DNA of 64,000 nt from Hordeum vulgare subsp. vulgare (taxonomy: Eukaryota > Streptophyta > Magnoliopsida > Poales > Poaceae): assembly GCF_904849725.1 (NCBI RefSeq), contig NC_058518.1, positions 326,576,581 through 326,640,580 of the forward strand. Reading direction: 5' to 3'. Position numbers and translations under genes: made by a program. Position 1 is the first letter of the stretch. Every line of letters begins with the position of its first letter. Under the pieces are notes generated by a model. It did no database searches, was not told where the DNA came from, and saw nothing but the letters and a program-made list of their open reading frames with translations. Below, piece after piece: positions 32,891-44,605 of the stretch.

Positions 32891-34075
32891 TGCTATCCCA
32901 TCGACAACAGCGCCAGAAATTGACACGTTGACAGAGGCTGGGCTTGCGTTGGGTTTTCCCTTGAATAGGGAAGGGTGATGCAGCACAGGAGCAGTAAGTA
33001 TTTCCCTCAGTTTGAGAACCAAGGTATCTATCCAGAAGGAGGGTCTCGTCAAGTCCAGAGTACCTGCACAAACACAAACAAGCTTGCACCCAATGCTTCA
33101 AAGGGGTTGTCAATCCCTTCAAGATTGTTTGCAAAGTGAGATCTGAAGGCAGAAAGTGCAACGAAGTAAAAAGTGTAAGGCTGAAAATATGGTGTGGAGT
33201 AGACCCTGGGGGCCATAGTGTTCACTAGAGGCTTCTCTCAAAATAGCAAGTATCACGGTGGGTGAACAAATTACTGTCGAGCAATTGATAGAACCGCGCA
33301 AAGTCATGACGATATCTAAGACAATGATCATACATATAGGCATCACGTAGGAGACAAGTAGACCGATACTTTCTGCATCTACTAGTATTACTCCACACAT
33401 CGACCGCTATCCAGCATGCATCTAGTCTATCGAGGTCATGACGAACATAGTAACGCTTTAAGCAAGATGACATGATGTAGAGGGATAATCTCAAACCAAT
33501 GATGAAAACCCCATCTTTTTACCCTTGATGGCAACAACATGATGCGTGCCTCGCTACCCCTTTTGTCACTTGGTGAGGTCACCGCATGGTATGAACCCAA
33601 AACCAAGCACTTCTCCCATTGAAAGAATCATAGATCTAGTTGGCCAAACAAAACCCACAACTCTAAGAGAATTACAAGGATATGAAATCATGCATAAGAG
33701 AGATCAGAAGAAACTCAAATGATATTCATAGATAATCTGATCATAAATCCACAATTCATCGGATCTCGAAAAACACACCGCAAAAGAAGATTACATCGGA
33801 TAGATCTCCATGAAGATCATGGAGAACTTTGTATTGAAGATCCAAGAGAGAGAATAAGCCATCTAGTTACTAACTATGGACCCGTAGGTCTATGGTGAAC
33901 TACTCACGCATCATCGGAGAGGTCATGGTGTTGATGAAGAAGCCCTCCGTGTCTGAATCCCCCCTTCGGCAGGGCACCAGGACGTGCCCCATATGGGATC
34001 TTGGGGAGACAGAAGCTTGTGGTGGCGGAAAAGTACTTTCGATGATCTCCTGATTTGTTTTGGGATTTTTAGGGA

Positions 34076-34082
34076 ATATATA
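34076..34082 (-). promoter_or_regulatory. TATA box of the W LTR promoter (3' LTR copy)
   Basis: TATATAT on the minus strand, 37 bp downstream of the hairpin cassette 34119-34170. The 5' LTR has the same at 54981-54987. Confidence 0.55.
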
Positions 34083-34118
34083 GGCGCAACCCCTAGGTCA
34101 GGGGACGCTCAGGGGGCC

Positions 34119-34170
34119 CACAAGCCTGGATGGTGCGGCCTCCCCCCTGGCCGGGGGGTGGGGGCTTGTG
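34119..34170. repeat. 52-bp hairpin cassette in the W 3' LTR, inverted relative to X
   Basis: Arms CACAAGCC...GGCTTGTG. The loop reads cctcccccctggcc, which is the reverse complement of the X loop. When the box is flipped, its right half matches the X box almost base for base. Confidence 0.8.
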
Positions 34171-34432
34171 GAACCCCTGGGGCTCCCCTGCCTTGGCTCC
34201 CAAGCTCCCCGATCTTCCATTCCAGAAAAAAAATATTTTCAGGGATTTTCTTCCGTTTGGACTCCGTTTCAAATCTCCTCTGAAAGGGGTCAAAAACATG
34301 GAAAAACAAGAACTGGCACTTGGCACTGAGTTAATAAGTTAGTCCCAAAAAATAAATAAAAGTCAGGAAAAACATCCAAAGTTTGACAAGATAATAGCAT
34401 GAAACCATCAAAAATTACAGATACGTTGGAGA

Positions 34433-34437
34433 CGTAT
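34433..34437. other. Target site duplication of Z (CGTAT; right copy 48765-48769)
   Basis: A perfect 5-bp duplication flanks the element at the very end of the W LTR. Confidence 0.95.
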
Positions 34438-37400
34438 TGTCGGGACCCCGATCCTAAGCCATAGGAATCTAGCCTGTAACACATCGCATCCCTTTGTGGT
34501 CTCACGCACGGTTAACTCCATGGCTGCAGCCTTACCTTAGCCGGGACCGTTTGCGTCTTTTGACTCACGTATGCGATAGTGTCTCTAGCAATCCAATGTC
34601 AAAGAACCCGGATCGACATGTCTAGTCATAAACCAAAGTGGCAGTACCGCACAAGGACAGGCATACATGACCCAACAAAGCAGGTGTCGGTCATCGGCGA
34701 ATGTAGACGAGTCGTAGCAAGCTACAAGGACTCCATTACATCGCGTGACATTTCCCCAAAGGGGACAGACACAGTAGCTAAGAAGGACACATGCGGGTCA
34801 ACCAATGTGTCCGGAGCAGTAGCAACTACCAAGGCTCATTGGATCACAAAGGGGCATTTCCTTGTAAGGAGTGCTACTAAAGTTCACGACTAGGTATTCG
34901 AACCCCATACATACCAAGTAAGACACACATACACATGGCATACCGATATGTATAGATACATCGATGGCATCACAACATAACCATAAACATACAAGCTTTA
35001 TTTAAGAGGCTCGGAAGAGCCACACACATAATATTACACATTAAGGGTCTTACAACCCATAATAGAAGTCATACAATACAAGCCAGCGGAAGAGTTATAA
35101 ACTGTCTGGGTACAGACAGGGCAACTAGAAGGCACATGGCCTGACTATACTACAGAGCCGACGTAGGGCCAGATCGTAGCTGGGACACCAGCTACTCGTC
35201 GTCGTCGATGTCTATGAAGAACCCTCCATTAGGGTCATTAGCAACCTCTGCAACATTTATTAAGCAAACATGAGTACGAAGGTACTCAGCAAGACTTTAG
35301 GAGAGCTAACTACTCATGCAAGGTATCAAAAAGGTATTGTGGGGTTTCATGCGGGAAGCCAGCATTTGACTCGTGGCTAGACATCTTCACTTTGAAATTA
35401 GTTTTGACAACTTGATTTCTCGCACACGAGTCCACTAACGCCACAACAATACACTATCGTGGAATCATTCCGTCTCCATACAGAAATGCCGTCCACGACA
35501 CTCACGCTTATCTTGACAATTTTATGCGTAACCATTGAAGTTATCTATGAACAACATATGTCTCCAAGTAGTCCATATCCGCGGACGCGGCTATTCGAAT
35601 AGATCATAACCCTGCAGGGGTGTACTTCGTCACACACGCTTTCGCCACTTATCGCCATGTGCACGTCATGCACCTCGGCAACCTTCAAGGGGAAGCCCAG
35701 CGAGGGAGTCGGCCACGACCGTTAACCACACTAGTACCTAGTCCAGGTTTATCGCCTATCTGAGAGTAACCCGTACGGAAGTCTGGCCGAGGTTTCCGCC
35801 ACGGCCTCAAACGATGTGCGCAGGGTTCCCAAGCCCACCATCCGGGTGCCACTTGGTACACCGTGCCACTGCCTACCGCATCACGGCCCACCTCTCAGGT
35901 CAGCACCATGCACGGCCTCCAGCATTACTATAAACACCAGAAACTACTTGCAACTCCTGGACCGAGTACTACGCGATTAATAGGCCGAGCGGGGGTCATA
36001 TTTCAGGGCCCAGCATGTGGTAGTATCTAGTCTTGGATTACATACATGGAACTCAGTTCCTAAGGACGGTTCCAATGAAACAACCCGCCATGTACTCCTA
36101 CACAGCCTTTCACCGGTACCTTTACCAAATCAAGTTCAACACACAACCTTTGCTCACCGAACACATTCCACATTTCTGTTCATCTCCCAGATGACAGACC
36201 ATACACAACTCTAAGCATAGCATGCATAGCAGGATAAGGCACATCATAGCTCAAGCAACTACCAGGTATGCTAGGTTGCAAGGCTCGGCTATTTACTGTG
36301 ACAAGGTTAAGTCATGCAAAGGAAGTGGGTCCAACTATCGTGGCAAAAGCAGTTGAAGCATTTGATCCTAATGCAATGAATAGGTGCAGGAGCAAGAACA
36401 TAGGAGTTATCGGGATGATCAAAAGGGTTGCTTGCCTTGTTGCTCAGAGGAGGAACGATATCCGTCAGACGGATATTCGGTGGAATCCGGGGGTGCGGAG
36501 GCTACCGAAAAGAATGGCAACATTCAATAACAATCATATGCACTCAAAATGATGCATGAGCATGGCATGAGAATGCAAGTGGTAAGTTATTATTTTCAAC
36601 ATGTATTAGGTTTAGAGTTGATTTGAATCACATTCGAATAGCAATTCAAACGGGGTATTCTCGGATACCGGTTTAATTGATTCGACCTGATGCTCAGATC
36701 AACTTGATGTTAACATGCATGAAAGGTCATGTTATGGTACTGATTTGTAATTAGGGTAGTGTGTGATCATTGCATATATAATGAAATTTGAATATTTTTG
36801 CAAATTCCATTTATAAAGTGATTAAAAGAATTGAATTATTCCTTATTTCACAATTTAGGGTTCTGTAACTTTTTCAAACATAGTTGAAAATATCATAATC
36901 AGAATCCTTGAATTTTTCTGATACTTTTTCATATATAAATTATTTTCATTGGAGTTACAGATTAATTTCTATGATTTTTACAATTTCTAGCAATTTCCTG
37001 AATTAGTTTTATACTGGAAATTCTATTTATTGCATCAGGCTGACGTCAGCAGGTCAGCCGACCTGTTCAGGTCAAACCTGACAGGGGGGCCCCACTGGTC
37101 AGCCTCTCTGGGACTAATCCCGCGCTGACCAGCCCCTAATTGGGGTTTGACCAGGCGTGGGGCCCTCTGGCAGCGACTGAGGGGAGGGCGATTATGCCCT
37201 AATGGTCGGCCACGTCGACGCCCACCGGAGGGTGGTCGCCGGCGACCAGACCCGCGGCGGAGGGCTCGCCGGAGGCGACCTAGACGGCGCTGCACAGCAC
37301 CAAAACGCCCGCGGTTGGCAGCTACAGCATGCTCGCGAAGTGGCCGATCTGGCAGGACCATCTGGGGAGGCTAGGGTCGCCGGAAGAGGCGTCGGCGACG

Positions 37401-38594
37401 AGCCGGAGCGGTGGCCGAAGCTCGGGCGCCATCGGGGTCTTTGAATTAGGGGGATCCACGCTCGGTTCTTAGCTGCTACGGCATCTACGCGTCGTCCTGG
37501 AGCTGCTGGTGCCCTCGGAAGGACGAGCTGATCATCGGAGGGCTACCGGCGACGAGCGGCAGCGGCGGTCCTCGTCGGGCTCCGGTGAAACTAGAGCTAG
37601 AGGAGGGGATCGACGGGGGAAACTTAGGGGAAACGACCGTGCTCACGGGGAGTGCAGAGCAGAGCTTAGACGGCTCGGGGAAGGCCTGGGGGCGGCGAAT
37701 CGACGGGAGAGGTCCGGCGGCCGGAGGTGGAAGACGATGGCGTTGCGGGCGTTGCAAGGCTCGAGGAAGCTTCGGCTTCTGCAGAGATGACCAGGGCGAC
37801 GAGCCGGAGCTAATGGCGTGCTCTGGGAGGGAAACCTATGGCCAGGGGCACGGGCAGCTCGAGCTCGAGCTCGGCTCTAATGGCGGCAGCAAGGAGGAGG
37901 AGGAGATCCGGGAGGAGGAGGAGAACCGAGGCGGGGAATGGATAGGGGAGGCTCTGGAGAGCTTATCCCCGTCGTCGCCAGCGCGAGGCGGCGGCCAGGC
38001 AGGCACGCAGGTGCGTGGCCGCGCCGGAGGGGGCGGCGGCCACCTCCTGCTGCCTACTGGCGCGAGGGAGGGGAGGAGCGGGGAGATGGGCCGGGCCAGG
38101 CTTAGGCGACAGGTAAGGATTTTCCATTTTTTTCTGTTTTTGTTTTTCTGTTTTACTAATTATTGTTTTGCTAATTAATTTAGCTCCAAAACAAAAAGTA
38201 AAAACTATTTTAGACCTCCTGAAATATTTGTTATAATATCCCCACTCATTTCCAAGGTTTTCAACATTTTTGGAAATTTATAGATTCTGATTTCAAATTT
38301 TAAAGTTTGAAACCAGTGGCTTTTGCATTTATTTAAAATGCTTAAAGTGTCAAGAAAATAGTTTTCTCTAATGCTCATTTACTTTCATGATTTATCAGAA
38401 AGTTTGAACATTTCTTGAGGCCATTTTGGGTTCATTGATTTTGAACTAGTTTGAAATTTCCTTTAATTGAAATGGTGGCTAGGGTTTTGAGTTTTGCCTT
38501 TGCCACTTTGTTGTTTTTGTTGAAACTTCTTAGATGCAAATGCAAAGAAGACATGAGCACAATGCTATCTTGCTTAAGGGTTAGGGATGTGACA
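34438..38594 (-). repeat. Z 3' LTR
   Basis: Plus strand tgtcgggaccccgatcc...ttagggatgtgaca. It contains an AT-rich part (about 36560-37030), a GC-rich block (about 37040-38110) and a T-rich tail. ORFs inside (for example plus 37585-38178 and minus 37035-37361) recur in the other LTR only because LTRs are copies, and they are not conserved in Q. Confidence 0.95.
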
Positions 38595-40884
38595 ACTCAC
38601 CCCCACTCAAAAGAATCTCGTCCCGAGATTTAGAAGTCGTCGGGAATAACGCAGGATACTCAAGTCGGAGACGATCCTCTCTTTCCCAAGTTGCCTCCTT
38701 TTCAGAATGATTTGACCATTGAACTTTAAGAAACTGGAGGTTTCGACGTCGAGTGGTACGCTCAGCTTGATCAAGAATACGCACAGGGTATTCTCGGTAA
38801 GAAAGGTTATCTTGTAGATCAAGCGTTTCGTGGTCCACTTCACGGATAGGATCCGAAAAGCAACGCTTGAGTTGCGAGACGTGGAAAACATCATGAACCT
38901 TGGAAAGATGCGGAGGAAGTTCCAACTGGTAGGCAACTTCTCCTCGTTTGGCAAGAATGCGAAAAGGACCAATGTAACGAGGAGCCAATTTGCCCTTGAT
39001 ACCGAAACGATGGGTACCCTTCAAAGGTGTAACCCGAAGGTAAGCCTTCTCGTCAACTTCAAAGGTCACAGCCTTATGATGACGATCATATTGGCTCTTT
39101 TGACGAGACTGGGCTGTTTTCAACTTTTCACGAATAATGCGAACCTGCTCTTCTGCATCCTGGATCATGTCCGGGCCAAAGAGTTGCCTCTCTCCGGTTT
39201 CTGACCAATTAAGAGGGGTTCGGCATCTTCGTCCATAGAGAACTTCAAAAGGGGCTTTGCCCAAGCTTGATTGATAACTATTGTTATAAGCGAATTCGGC
39301 GAATGGAAGGCACTTCTCCCAATTCATACCGAACGAAATAACACAAGCTCGGAGCATATCTTCTAGGATTTGATTCACTCTTTCTACTTGACCACTTGAT
39401 TGGGGATGGAAAGCAGTGCTAAAAGATAGGTGTGTCCCCATGGCATTCTGAAAACTTTCCCAGAAGCGAGAAGTAAAGATACTTCCACGGTCCGAGTTAA
39501 TTTCCAGGGGAACACCATGAAGAGACACTATTCGAGAGATATATAACTCTGCTAGCTGGCTAGCTGTTATACTCTCACGAACACGAAGAAAATGAGCCAC
39601 TTTGGAAAGACGGTCAATGACCACAAAGATAGCATTATTTCCTTTCTTGGTCTTGGGAAATCCGGTAATGAAATCCATGCTAACTTTATCCCATTTCCAT
39701 TCAGGAATAGCTAAAGGTTGAAGGGTGCCAGCAGGCCTTTGATGTTCTGCCTTAACTCGGCGACAAACGTCGCAGTTAGCAACGAACTCAACAATTTCTC
39801 TCTTCATCCTAGTCCACCAGAACCTCTGGCGTAGGTCCTGATACATCTTAGTACTACCGGGATGAATGGTGAGAGGAGAATCATGAGCCTGCTTAAGGAT
39901 TAACTGCCTTAGATGTGGGTTCTTAGGAACCACTAAACGATTCTGGAAGAACACAACACCTTGATCATTCATGGAAAATTCTTTAGCGTTTCCGCTAAAA
40001 ATATTCTCCTTGATCCGTGATATACCCTTGTCACGCTTTTGGCCAGCTATAATTTGATCCTTAAGAGTAGGCTTCGCCACCAGGGTAGAAAGGAATCCTT
40101 GAGGAACAATATGAAGATTCAACTTCCGAAAGTCCTCATGGAGATGTGGTTGACCTTGTTGTAGCATCAAATTGTTACAATAAGATTTATGACTTAGTGC
40201 ATCGGCCATAACATAGGCCTTCCCCGGGGTGTAAGTTATCCCTAAGTCGTAATCCGAGATCAACTCAACCCACCGTCTTTGCCTGAGATTCAAATCCGGC
40301 TGGGTGAAGATATATTTCAGACTTTGGTGATCAGTGAATATTTCGCAACGATTACCCAAAAGGTAATGTCGCCAGGTTTTTAGTGCATGGACCACAGCTG
40401 CAAGCTCAAGGTCATGTGTGGGATAATTATCCTCATGTGGACGCAATTGTCGAGATGTGTATGCGATCACATGACGATCTTGCATGAGAATGCAACCTAA
40501 TCCTTGTCGCGAGGCGTCGCAATAGATAACAAAGTCCTTAGAAAAATCTGGTGGTAGCAACACAGGTGCGGATGTCAGGCGTCTTTTCAGTTCCTGAAAA
40601 CTATGCTCACACTGTGGTGTCCACTCGAACTTTTTATCCTTCTTGAGGAGTTCAGTTAGAGGCTTTGCAACCTTGGAGAAATTCTCGACGAAGCGGCGAC
40701 AATAGCTCGCTAGACCAAGAAAACTCCTAACTTGCTTAACTGATTCAGGTTGAGTCCAATCAAGGACAGCTTGAACTCTCTCGGGATTGACAGCAATACC
40801 CTTACCAGAGATTACGTGGCCTAGATAGGTGACTTCTGGTAGCCAGAATTCACATTTTGAAAATTTGGCATAAAGGCGATGCTC
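38581..40884 (-). CDS. Z pol C-terminal part: RNase H, integrase, chromodomain
   Basis: This continues the gag-pol frame after the TGA at 40885-40887. The 660 residues from the methionine at 40563 include RNase H (Asp15, Glu53, Asp78) and the integrase zinc domain (His227, His234, Cys264, Cys267). The DDE triad is Asp297, Asp358 and Glu394. A GPF module lies near 529-537 and a chromodomain-like tail near 590-640 ([16 protein letters not shown]). The reading frame runs through the PPT and stops in the first 14 bases of the 3' LTR. Chromodomain integrases of this group are thought to steer insertion to particular chromatin. Apart from the upstream TGA the frame is open and all catalytic residues are present. 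Confidence 0.93.
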   Translation of the reverse strand, partial: EHRLYAKFSKCEFWLPEVTYLGHVISGKGIAVNPERVQAVLDWTQPESVKQVRSFLGLASYCRRFVENFSKVAKPLTELLKKDKKFEWTPQCEHSFQELKRRLTSAPVLLPPDFSKDFVIYCDASRQGLGCILMQDRHVIAYTSRQLRPHEDNYPTHDLELAAVVHALKTWRHYLLGNRCEIFTDHQSLKYIFTQPDLNLRQRRWVELISDYDLGITYTPGKAYVMADALSHKSYCNNLMLQQGQPHLHEDFRKLNLHIVPQGFLSTLVAKPTLKDQIIAGQKRDKGISRIKENIFSGNAKEFSMNDQGVVFFQNRLVVPKNPHLRQLILKQAHDSPLTIHPGSTKMYQDLRQRFWWTRMKREIVEFVANCDVCRRVKAEHQRPAGTLQPLAIPEWKWDKVSMDFITGFPKTKKGNNAIFVVIDRLSKVAHFLRVRESITASQLAELYISRIVSLHGVPLEINSDRGSIFTSRFWESFQNAMGTHLSFSTAFHPQSSGQVERVNQILEDMLRACVISFGMNWEKCLPFAEFAYNNSYQSSLGKAPFEVLYGRRCRTPLNWSETGERQLFGPDMIQDAEEQVRIIREKLKTAQSRQKSQYDRHHKAVTFEVDEKAYLRVTPLKGTHRFGIKGKLAPRYIGPFRILAKRGEVAYQLELPPHLSKVHDVFHVSQLKRCFSDPIREVDHETLDLQDNLSYREYPVRILDQAERTTRRRNLQFLKVQWSNHSEKEATWEREDRLRLEYPALFPTTSKSRDEILLSGGELSHP
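38595..38613 (-). other. Polypurine tract of Z
   Basis: The minus strand reads TTTTGAGTGGGGGTGAGT directly before the 3' LTR. It is also the coding sequence for the end of pol. Confidence 0.8.
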
Positions 40885-43071
40885 TCAAAGTTTCATCAAT
40901 ACCAGCCTTAGATGCTCGGCATGTTCTTGTTCATTCTTTGAGTAGATGAGAATATCATCGAGGTATACTACGACGAATTTATCCAAATACTCCATAAAGA
41001 TTGAATTCATCAGCCGAGAGAAGGTGGCTGGGGCATTAGTTAAACCGAAGGACATAACGGTGTACTCATATTGGCCATAACGAGTAACAAAAGCCGTTTT
41101 TGGAATGTCCCCGTTCTTGATCTTGATTTGATGGTATCCCAACCTCAAATCCATTTTGGAGAAGACTGAGGATCCAGCGAGCTGATCGTACAAGTCGTTG
41201 ATCCTGGGGAGCGGATACTTGTTCTTTATGGTGACCAGATTAACCGGTCGATAATCCACAACCATCCGATCCGTTCCGTCTTTCTTCTTGACGAAGAGGA
41301 CGGGACAAGCCCAAGGAGAAGAGCTAGGACGAATGAAACCTTTGCTCAAGGCCTCATCAAATTGCTTCTTAAGTTTGGCTAGCTCTAGGGGTGCCATCTT
41401 ATAAGGTCTTCTGGCTATTGGGACAGTTCCCGGAACAAGATCTATCACAAACTCTACATCTCTGTCAGGTGGAATTCCTGGCAGTTCCTCTGGAAAAACA
41501 TCCGGGAAGTCACGGACTACCGGAATGTCTTCAAGTTCCAGAAGAGGGTTGGCATTTAGGGAATAGAGTTGGCATTTGGCAACTCGAGTAGAGACATTTA
41601 CTATCTCACCCGAGGGATGGGTAAGCTGGACATTTCTAGAATGAGTATCAATCTTGGCATAGTGAGCTGACATCCAGTCCATGCCCAAGATGATATTAAT
41701 ATCCGAAGATTTCAATGGTATCAATGAGGCTAGAAAAACTAGCCTGTCTACTAGAATTTCATTGTCATAGGTTATCCTAGAGGTTTGCCATTTACTACCA
41801 GGGGTTTGGACAACCAATGGGATTGGCATATCACAAAATGTCATGTTATGCAACTGTGCATAACTTTCTGAAATGAAGGAATGAGAAGACCCAGTGTCAA
41901 AGAGAACGGACGCTGGGTGATGATTAACAAGAAGCGTACCCAGCATGACGTCGGGATCCTCTGCAGCTTCTTCTGCTGACACATAGTTCACATGGCCACG
42001 TGCAGGAGTTGGCTTCACATAAAAAGCTTTGCCCGACTTGGCTTGCCCGACGGACTTTCCGGGTTGCTTGGCACCCATATTCTGAGGACACTCACGGGAA
42101 TAATGCCCTGGTTCTCCACACTTGTAGCATATGACCTGGTTGGCACGTGGTGCAGCATTGCTAGCTGGACCACCATAAGCTTTTGCTGGAGGGTTGGCCT
42201 GATTCGTCTGAGGCGCCACGTAGGATGGCCTCGGAGTGTATCTTGGCGGTAGAGAACTGTTTGGAACCCACAGCCTGCGTTTTGGAAACGCGGAACCAGA
42301 AGATGAGCCAAAGTCACGGGAGTGCTTCCTTGTGGCTTCGAAGTCAGAATGACCAGTCTCCGCACTGATCGCTTTGTTGACTAGGGCTTGAAAACTTGCA
42401 CACTCATGGAGGCGTAGGTCACGACGGAGCTCAGGGCTCAGACCCTTACGGAATCTTGCTTGCTTCTTGGCGTCAGTAGACACCTCCTCTGTTGCATAGC
42501 GGGCGAGGTTACCGAACTCGCGGCTATAGGCATCCACAGACAACTTGCCCTGAGTGAAGGCACAGAACTCCTCTCTCTTTCTGTCCATCAGGCCCTCTGG
42601 AATATGGTGCAGACGGAAGGCTGCGCTGAAGTCTGCCCATGTGGCCACTGGTTCAGCGGGACGCATAGCTTCAAAATTCTCCCACCACAGATTGGCGGGT
42701 CCCTCCAGGAAATACGTCGCGAAGGTCACCTTGTCGGCCTCAGACACATTCGCAGAGCGAATCTTGCGTGAGATGCTGCACAGCCAGTCATCAGCATCGA
42801 GGGGATCGACGGGATGATGAAACTTTGGAGGATTCAGCTTCACAAAGTCATTGAGGGACACTGCAGCATTCCTAGGCTGTCGAGCCGTATTCTGCTCAAT
42901 ACGCTCTAGCAGTCGGTTGGTCTCCCTTTTGTTTCTTTCTGCCTCAAGCATCACTTCCACCAGAGAAGGTGGGTGAGGCAGGTCTTCCTGCGACGCTTGA
43001 CTACCCTCACCTTGCTCATGAGCAGGGGCACGGTTCAACCTGGTGAACACCATCCTGACAAACAAACTCAC
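40885..43071 (-). CDS. Z gag-protease-reverse transcriptase (N-terminal part of gag-pol)
   Basis: 728 residues. The methionine at residue 7 ([10 protein letters not shown]) is an equally good start. The gag capsid region covers about 70-240 and a CCHC zinc knuckle lies at 315-328 ([14 protein letters not shown]). The aspartic protease has DTGSS at 392-396 and ILGMDW near 461-466. Reverse transcriptase runs from about 560, with the catalytic YLDD at 703-706. The frame is closed by TGA at 40885-40887, in the phase of the following pol part. This is probably a CGA-to-TGA change, because the protein continues without interruption on the other side. Gag would build the particle; protease and RT act inside it. 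Confidence 0.95.
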   Translation of the reverse strand: MSLFVRMVFTRLNRAPAHEQGEGSQASQEDLPHPPSLVEVMLEAERNKRETNRLLERIEQNTARQPRNAAVSLNDFVKLNPPKFHHPVDPLDADDWLCSISRKIRSANVSEADKVTFATYFLEGPANLWWENFEAMRPAEPVATWADFSAAFRLHHIPEGLMDRKREEFCAFTQGKLSVDAYSREFGNLARYATEEVSTDAKKQARFRKGLSPELRRDLRLHECASFQALVNKAISAETGHSDFEATRKHSRDFGSSSGSAFPKRRLWVPNSSLPPRYTPRPSYVAPQTNQANPPAKAYGGPASNAAPRANQVICYKCGEPGHYSRECPQNMGAKQPGKSVGQAKSGKAFYVKPTPARGHVNYVSAEEAAEDPDVMLGTLLVNHHPASVLFDTGSSHSFISESYAQLHNMTFCDMPIPLVVQTPGSKWQTSRITYDNEILVDRLVFLASLIPLKSSDINIILGMDWMSAHYAKIDTHSRNVQLTHPSGEIVNVSTRVAKCQLYSLNANPLLELEDIPVVRDFPDVFPEELPGIPPDRDVEFVIDLVPGTVPIARRPYKMAPLELAKLKKQFDEALSKGFIRPSSSPWACPVLFVKKKDGTDRMVVDYRPVNLVTIKNKYPLPRINDLYDQLAGSSVFSKMDLRLGYHQIKIKNGDIPKTAFVTRYGQYEYTVMSFGLTNAPATFSRLMNSIFMEYLDKFVVVYLDDILIYSKNEQEHAEHLRLVLMKL

Positions 43072-43396
43072 AGCTTAGACCAATATCATATCAATACTAG
43101 CTATGGATTAAGAATGTACTGAACACACGGAATGCGGAAATGAATATCCGAACAACATGGTAACAAGCAACTGCTATTTATACACCATGGTTCATACACA
43201 CCCTTACATAGCTCAGTACAACCTTAACCAAAGAGCAAACTACTGAAATTGTGAAACTACTCATCAGAGGCGTACAAGCTTCCTATACATTATTTATCTA
43301 GGCCTCCGGAATTCATTTCACATTACTACCATACTTCACAAGTCACGCAGGACTGTGAACGTACGGCTACTAACATACTATCTTTCTGCTCACAGC

Positions 43397-44170
43397 TCAG
43401 GCATCCGCGTAGAACATCTCATAGAGATTACCTCCATGACCTGGAAGCTCAACCTGCGGATCAGGAAACACTCTAGCCTGAGATCCCTGGGATCCATAAG
43501 GACACGGATGTGGCCTTGGTCCCCTGACTGGTGGTAAGAGGGGTCCCCGAAGAGGTGTGACTCCTCCTATAGCTGGCCAGTCAACGTGAGCCGGAAGATG
43601 GGTCCTAACAGGGTTCAGCATCTCCATCTCTCCATACCCTGTCTGGACTACCGGTGCCAGCTGCGTCAAAACTATCCACAGACGGGCACGGGTAGCATAA
43701 AGCTCCATGCGGAGAGCATGAGCATCCCTGTCTCTGTTCTCTAGCATCTCAACAGTGGACTGCAGAAGTGGATCCTCCGTAGAAGAATCAAAATAGACTC
43801 CACTGAGGTATCCCTCTTCACCAGACTGAGAGGCCGGAACATAGCAGAACTCTGAATTCTGCAGCAGTGCATGTCTCGCTCTCATAATAGTCAGCATTGA
43901 ATAGGCAGCATCTTGTACTGCCATGTCAACAGTGACTCCCAACCCATAGGACCAATGGATTGGCTCCTCAGCTCCAGGGTAGTCTGGAAATACCCTAACA
44001 GTGCAGATGTACTGGCTCTGGTTGAAGTCTCGGTACTGTTCCTCCACTGTGTACTCGGGGTACCAGCGGTAACCGCACACCGACATCACCCTGACCAGCA
44101 TGGCCGTATGACCCGGCACATCAATGCACCTGGTCAGACGTACCACCTGACAAGAAGGACGGCCAGGCAT
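43397..44170 (-). CDS. Z extra ORF between PBS and gag, unknown function, dsRBM-like pattern
   Basis: The 257-residue open frame begins about 410 bases inside the PBS and ends about 325 bases before gag. It carries no gag, pol or env motif. Residues 38-96 have the spacing of a double-stranded RNA-binding motif: PEYTVEEQ, a strand YICTVRVF, then GLGVTVDMAVQDAAYSML. The Lys-Lys pair expected at the second helix is replaced by Val-Asp, so RNA binding may be lost. A charged helical part (about 130-170) and a Pro/Gly-rich tail follow. The frame is intact in a young element, which argues that it was maintained until recently. The fold suggestion is my inference. Confidence 0.7.
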   Translation of the reverse strand: MPGRPSCQVVRLTRCIDVPGHTAMLVRVMSVCGYRWYPEYTVEEQYRDFNQSQYICTVRVFPDYPGAEEPIHWSYGLGVTVDMAVQDAAYSMLTIMRARHALLQNSEFCYVPASQSGEEGYLSGVYFDSSTEDPLLQSTVEMLENRDRDAHALRMELYATRARLWIVLTQLAPVVQTGYGEMEMLNPVRTHLPAHVDWPAIGGVTPLRGPLLPPVRGPRPHPCPYGSQGSQARVFPDPQVELPGHGGNLYEMFYADA

Positions 44171-44580
44171 CTGTAAATAGAGAGTAATGCAAAAGCATTA
44201 GAGCTCCGAATGCAAAATTGGGCAGCATAACGGCTGTAAATGCTCAAAACAAATTTTGAGACAACCCAAAATGAAATAGCGTCACCACTCAACTATCAAG
44301 TTCAACTCTCTGATCATCAAACTTACTTCTTGCTTCCTAGGGATAAAAGAAACCCAATATCTCTCGACCCGTAGTCCTATAAGCTACCGATCGGAAACAC
44401 GAGCCTAGGAGAAGATGAGTAACCTAGTCCTTAATTCCCGCAGAAGAGACGAGGATGACCAGAATAGAATATCTTGAGAAGAGAACAAGAGTGTTACGTT
44501 CCCTTCCACAAACAATTCCCTTAGATATAACTAAGAATTTCTAGACTCAACTTCGACCAGTTTGGCTTAGTAATCCTACA

Positions 44581-44601
44581 GTCAGTCAGGCTCTGATACC
44601 A
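44581..44601 (-). other. Primer-binding site of Z (initiator tRNA-Met type)
   Basis: The minus strand begins TGGTATCAGAGCC, complementary to the 3' end of initiator tRNA-Met, four bases from the 5' LTR. Confidence 0.9.
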
Positions 44602-44605
44602 ACGC

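Larger units (their letters stand above)
32891..34437 (-). repeat. W 3' LTR, interrupted two bases before its end by Z
   Basis: On the plus strand it starts tgctatcccatcgac and reaches gacgtat, where Z begins. After the CGTAT duplication the last two bases (ca, 48770-48771) follow. The first 30 bases contain a PBS-like stretch (32897-32915). It matches LTR3 (53798-55348) in order and length. Confidence 0.9.

Noticed and set aside
32920..34437. Reading the PBS-like stretch at 32897-32915 as the true PBS, making the left W LTR a 5' LTR of a deleted element
   Set aside because: The same 30 bp precede the other W LTR, the gtacc/ttacc duplication fits the outer boundary, and a second PBS-like site lies just inside the 5' LTR. 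A single W element explains everything.
43397..44170. Calling the Z extra ORF an env gene
   Set aside because: It lies upstream of gag, lacks a signal peptide and membrane segments, and plant env-like ORFs lie downstream of pol.
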